A DNA stretch of 64,000 nucleotides, taken from contig CAYJKH010000005.1 in NCBI GenBank assembly GCA_964371025.1, positions 1-64,000 on the forward strand. The letters run 5' to 3'. Shown here piece by piece: positions 60,661 through 64,000 of this stretch. The notes beneath the pieces are model-generated. The model made no database searches and was not told where the DNA came from. It worked only from the letters and a program-made list of their open reading frames with translations. Origin of the DNA: CAYJDP01 sp964371025. GTDB lineage: Bacteria; Bacillota_I; Bacilli_A; RF39; UBA660. The translations under genes were made by a program, and so were the position numbers. Numbering within the stretch: the first letter of the stretch is position 1; every line of letters begins with the position of its first letter.

Positions 60661-62480
60661 TAATAATTTTTTGATTTTCTTGAATCGTACTTTTTACGTT
60701 CATCAGTATTTAAGATTTTTTTACGTAATCTAATATAATTAGGTGTAACTTCTACTAATTCATCTGAATTTATATATTCAAGTGCATATTCTAAAGTGAT
60801 TGGACGAGGTCTTTTTAATACTACTGTGTTATCAGAACCACTTGCTCTAACGTTTGTTAAATTTTTTCCTTTAACTACATTAACTGCTAAATCATTATCA
60901 CGATTACACTCTCCAACTATCATTCCTTCATACACTTCTACTCCAGGTTCTATAAACATAGTTCCTCGCTCTTCAAGTGATGAGATTGAATATGAAGTAG
61001 AATTTCCATTTTCCATCGAAACTAAAACTCCTAATTTACGTTCTCCTACTGATATATTTTCATATGGTAAATATTCTTTAAATGAATGATTTAAGATACC
61101 ATATCCTTTTGTAATAGTAATAAAATCAGTTGAAAATCCAATTAATCCACGTGATGCTATTGTATATGTTAATCTTACTTGTTCTTCAAAATTAACCATA
61201 TTTTCCATCTTAGCTCCACGAAGTCCTAATTGTTCAATAACAGTTCCCACAAACTCTTCTGGTACTTCAATTAATAAATCTTCGTATGGTTCATATTTTT
61301 GACCATCTATTTCTTTAATAATAACATTTGCTTTACTAACTTCTAATTCATACCCTTCACGACGCATATTTTCAATTAAAATACCTAAATGAAGTTCTCC
61401 TCTTCCACTTACTAAGAATGAATCATTTGTAGCATTTTCTACTTTTAAACTTACGTCTTTTTGCATTTCTTTAAATAATCTGTCTTCAATTTTTCTAGCT
61501 GTTACTATTTTACCATCTTTTCCAACGAAAGGCGATGAGTTAACTCCAAAGGTCATTTGTAGGGTTGGTTCATCAATTACAAATGGAGGAAGTGGAATTA
61601 CATTATCAGTGCTACACACAGTTTCTCCAACTGATATATCAGCAAGTCCTGCTATTGCAATAATATCCCCACTACTTGCTTCTTCTATTTCAATACGATC
61701 ATATCCATAAAAACCAAATAATTTTTGAATTCTAAATTGTTTAACTGACCCATCAAGTCTTGCACAACTAACCATTTGTCCTACTTTAATAGTTCCGTTT
61801 TTAATACAACCAATTCCAATTCTACCTACAAACTCATTATAATCAAGTAAAGCAGGTTGGAATTGAAGTGGTGTATCACTATTACCTTTAGGAGCATCAA
61901 TTTCATTTACAATTAAATCTAATACTTCTGTAAAACCTGGTGTTTGTTTTTCAACTTCAGGCTCTAATGAACAAGTTCCATTTAGGGCTGATGCATATAC
62001 AACTTTAAAGTCTAATTGTTCTTCTTCTGCTCCAAGCATAATAAATAAATCTAATACTTCATCCATTACTTTTTCGCATCTAGCTGAAGGTTTGTCAACT
62101 TTATTAATAATTACAATCGGTTTTAAATTAGCTTCAAAAGCTTTTTTTAATACGAATTTAGTTTGTGGCATTGGTCCTTCATAAGCATCTACTACTAATA
62201 ATACCCCATCTACCATATTCATAATACGTTCAACTTCTCCAGCGAAATCTGCATGTCCTGGAGTATCTAGGATATTAATTTGAACATCATTATATTGTAA
62301 TGCTGTAGTTTTCGCTAATATCGTAATACCACGTTCTTTTTCTAATGCATTTGAATCCATTGATACATTTGTTAAATCTTCATTTTCTCTAAACATTCCT
62401 GATGATTTTAAAATTTCATCTACTAATGTTGTTTTACCATGATCTACATGGGCAATAATTGCTACATTTCTTTTTTTCAT
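60660..62480 (-). CDS. typA: ribosome-associated GTPase TypA/BipA
   Basis: Translational GTPase related to EF-G and LepA, important at low temperature and in 50S assembly. The 606 residues begin RNVAIIAHVDHGKTTLVDEIL (G1), with G3 DTPGHADF and G4 INKVDKP, then the EF-G-like domains and the TypA-specific C-terminus ending near RKKILNTDERKK. Length is normal. It lies 57 bases downstream of truB. Confidence 0.97.
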   Translation of the reverse strand: MKKRNVAIIAHVDHGKTTLVDEILKSSGMFRENEDLTNVSMDSNALEKERGITILAKTTALQYNDVQINILDTPGHADFAGEVERIMNMVDGVLLVVDAYEGPMPQTKFVLKKAFEANLKPIVIINKVDKPSARCEKVMDEVLDLFIMLGAEEEQLDFKVVYASALNGTCSLEPEVEKQTPGFTEVLDLIVNEIDAPKGNSDTPLQFQPALLDYNEFVGRIGIGCIKNGTIKVGQMVSCARLDGSVKQFRIQKLFGFYGYDRIEIEEASSGDIIAIAGLADISVGETVCSTDNVIPLPPFVIDEPTLQMTFGVNSSPFVGKDGKIVTARKIEDRLFKEMQKDVSLKVENATNDSFLVSGRGELHLGILIENMRREGYELEVSKANVIIKEIDGQKYEPYEDLLIEVPEEFVGTVIEQLGLRGAKMENMVNFEEQVRLTYTIASRGLIGFSTDFITITKGYGILNHSFKEYLPYENISVGERKLGVLVSMENGNSTSYSISSLEERGTMFIEPGVEVYEGMIVGECNRDNDLAVNVVKGKNLTNVRASGSDNTVVLKRPRPITLEYALEYINSDELVEVTPNYIRLRKKILNTDERKKYDSRKSKNY

Positions 62481-62537
62481 AACTCACCTTTTCCTCACAA
62501 CGATATTGATTATATCATATATAGCAACAAAATACTA

Positions 62538-63779
62538 CTAAAAATTAAAACCTCTATAGCTCACAAGTTTTTCTTCTTTTTTTTCATAAATTGCTACTAT
62601 TTTATTTTTAAAAATAAACAATACTTTATTTTTAATATTATAAGTATTTTTTATAGGTACTCCATTACTAATTTTTTTATATAAATCGCTATCTATTTCT
62701 ATTTCTTTGTAATCAAGCGCCTGATTAATGCTGTATAATTTATAGTTATTTTCTCTTATGTCCTCTATTAAAGAAGCTTCTTCTACATTAAACTTACCAC
62801 TTTTAGTACGAATTAAATCAGACATTACTCCAATATTATTAATCGAAGTTACTATATCATTTATTAAACTTCTTATATAACATCCCTTTGATACTAAACA
62901 TCTAAATTTAAAAGTGTCACCTTCTTCATTAAGTAATGATATTTCTTTAATATCCACCTCTTTTTCTGGTAATTTAACCTCTTTATTTTCTCTAGCATAT
63001 TCATATAATTTTTTCCCATTTACTTTAACTGCTGAGTAAAGTGGAATTTGCTGAATATATTTTTTTTGCCATTTTTTTATTTCTTCTTCTAGATTAAAAT
63101 TATAATCTACTTCTTTTTCTGCTACTACATTCCCTGTAATATCTAAAGTATCTGTTTTCAACCCCATTTTAACAGTTGCAATATATTCTTTACTATCTGC
63201 TGTTAAAAGTTCTGCTATCTTAGTAGCTTTTCCGATTAAAATTACTAAAACTCCTGTTGCTAAAGGATCAAGTGTTCCGGTATGTCCAACACTTTTAATA
63301 CCAAATATATGAGATATATCATTTACTATATCAAAAGATGTTGGTCCTTTTGGTTTATTAACTACTACGACCCCTGAAAATTTATTTTTATAATCCTCTA
63401 AAGTATAGTCATTTTCATATATAATTTTACTAATTACTTTAGTGGTATATCTTAAATGATTGTTTAAAATAATAAATCCAAATAAAGAAAAGATTTCTTT
63501 ATATAAGTTTATATCCACTTCTTTTTGATTTTTTTTAATTATAATATCAAGAGCTAACCCTGTATAAAAGTCTTTATCTATCTCGTTTTTATCAATTGGA
63601 ATATAACCTTTTTTTAATACTATTTCTACTTTTTGTTTATTTAAATATTCTTTTAATTCTAAATAAGCAATACCTGCTTGTTCCTCTAATAAAATATCAT
63701 CTATAGTTATAAGTTTTAATCTTTTTAAGTAGTTATTTTTTAATTTATTTTTATCAATCACAATAGTAGTATATTTCAT
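62538..63779 (-). CDS. truB: tRNA pseudouridine-55 synthase TruB with an N-terminal VanY-like domain
   Basis: The 413 residues are about 110-130 longer than usual TruB (about 290-300). TruB itself starts near residue 137: VVVVNKPKGPTSFDIV, the nucleophile Asp171 in HTGTLDPLATG, VKMGLKTDTLD, and KGCYIRSLINDI near the end. The first about 133 residues look like a D-Ala-D-Ala carboxypeptidase (VanY) fold: KKGYIP, then FYTGLALDI where VanY has EHQTGLAVDI, then FGFIILNNHLRY near the position of WHFRY. The zinc His before TG is Phe71, so peptidase activity is unlikely. Confidence 0.9.
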   Translation of the reverse strand: MKYTTIVIDKNKLKNNYLKRLKLITIDDILLEEQAGIAYLELKEYLNKQKVEIVLKKGYIPIDKNEIDKDFYTGLALDIIIKKNQKEVDINLYKEIFSLFGFIILNNHLRYTTKVISKIIYENDYTLEDYKNKFSGVVVVNKPKGPTSFDIVNDISHIFGIKSVGHTGTLDPLATGVLVILIGKATKIAELLTADSKEYIATVKMGLKTDTLDITGNVVAEKEVDYNFNLEEEIKKWQKKYIQQIPLYSAVKVNGKKLYEYARENKEVKLPEKEVDIKEISLLNEEGDTFKFRCLVSKGCYIRSLINDIVTSINNIGVMSDLIRTKSGKFNVEEASLIEDIRENNYKLYSINQALDYKEIEIDSDLYKKISNGVPIKNTYNIKNKVLFIFKNKIVAIYEKKEEKLVSYRGFNF

Positions 63780-63803
63780 ATAAACTCCTTTCTTTATTTT
63801 TCA

Positions 63804-63842
63804 ATAAAAAAAATTATTAGAAACCTAATAATTTTTCTTAAA
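63804..63842 (-). terminator. terminator between the zinc-ribbon gene and truB
   Basis: On the minus strand AAATTATTAG and CTAATAATTT form a 10-bp stem with loop GTTT, followed by TTTTT. Confidence 0.85.
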
Positions 63843-63847
63843 TCAAA

Positions 63848-64000
63848 TTAGTTATTTTGATTTCTTTTTGCATCTCTACATTCTTTACATCTCACTGGTT
63901 CAGAAAAGTTTTTTTCAGCGAAAAATTTTTGTTCTCCAGCAGTAAATGTAAATTCTTTACCACAATCTTTACAAGTAATAGTTTTATCAGTAAATTCCAT
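63848..64000 (-). CDS. small zinc-ribbon protein
   Basis: The 50 residues have two Cys pairs (TCKDCGKEF and RCKECRDA) separated by about 25 residues including FTAGEQKFFAEKNF. This matches the short zinc-ribbon family (zf_Tbcl-like) common in Bacillota. The function is unknown; nucleic-acid binding is a common guess. The ATG is at the last base of the window and the stop is followed by a terminator. Confidence 0.88.
   Translation of the reverse strand: MEFTDKTITCKDCGKEFTFTAGEQKFFAEKNFSEPVRCKECRDAKRNQNN

Noticed and set aside
1..64000. Mycoplasma genetic code (TGA as Trp)
   Set aside because: TGA is used as a stop (for example the accessory gene at 26526-26528), and long genes are intact with TGG for Trp.
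1..64000. CRISPR arrays, insertion sequences or prophage genes
   Set aside because: No regularly spaced repeats, transposases or phage structural genes are seen.

Overview
The window is AT-rich chromosomal DNA (GC well under one third by eye) from a low-GC Gram-positive bacterium. T-box leaders, a glmS ribozyme, SepF/DivIVA, Prp-processed L27 and an rpsU-yqeY pair point to Bacillota/Mycoplasmatota. Many syntenic blocks are reduced in the way seen in small-genome gut Bacilli such as the RF39-like clades; that placement is inference. TGA is an ordinary stop here (for example at 26526-26528), so this is not a Mycoplasma-code genome. All genes but one read from the minus strand. The exception is a small L28 gene at 59679-59858. 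I see no insertion sequence, prophage or CRISPR array.

Layout, from high to low coordinates, which is the direction of transcription. 64000-59913: a zinc-ribbon protein, TruB with an unusual N-terminal domain, TypA and a membrane-anchored unknown. 59554-54486: dnaE, lspA, an unknown gene and an RluD-type synthase. 54445-52068: promoter and leader, then rplU-prp-rpmA-obg. 51995-49122: a permuted papain-fold protein and a phospholipase C-like/PlsC fusion. 49017-46289: a hybrid histidine kinase followed by an Hpt-receiver protein. 46207-40258: yebC, rluA-like, T-box thrS, unknown, capA-like, rnhB. 40172-34044: topA, dnaI, an M23 peptidase, a HerA-like ATPase and sepF. 34022-29079: divIVA, an Ile T-box driving a CaCA exchanger plus ileS, and tRNA-Arg(UCU). 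28979-26197: a compact bacteriocin operon. 25863-20489: rpsU, yqeY, vanZ-like, ybeY, cdd, era, recO and a very short glycine T-box with glyS. 20407-17893: a second hybrid kinase and a degenerate ImmA-like protein. 17903-13756: infC-rpmI-rplT-rpsB-tsf-frr. 13713-10123: T-box pheST. 10040-5660: a metallopeptidase, a SpoU methylase, rimM, trmD, an unknown, then rplS-lepB-ogt. 5582-39: glmS ribozyme and glmS, then a small accessory stretch.

Most of the window is translation, ribosome assembly and cell-envelope housekeeping with RNA-based control. There are four T-boxes (Thr, Ile, Gly, Phe), the glmS ribozyme, and candidate r-protein leaders before rplU, infC, rpsB and rplS. Promoters, where visible, are standard -35/-10 pairs, usually with a 17-base spacer.

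The least ordinary parts are these. The glycine T-box has a Stem I that appears reduced to about 28 nt and starts at the predicted transcription start. The bacteriocin operon encodes two small double-glycine-leader peptides, a minimal accessory protein and a C39 ABC exporter that is split inside a membrane helix. Ribosomal proteins S2 and L20 both carry the same Rho_N-like C-terminal tail. TruB is fused to a VanY-like domain lacking catalytic residues. A phospholipase C-like domain is fused to an acyltransferase. An exchanger gene is inserted between an Ile T-box and ileS.
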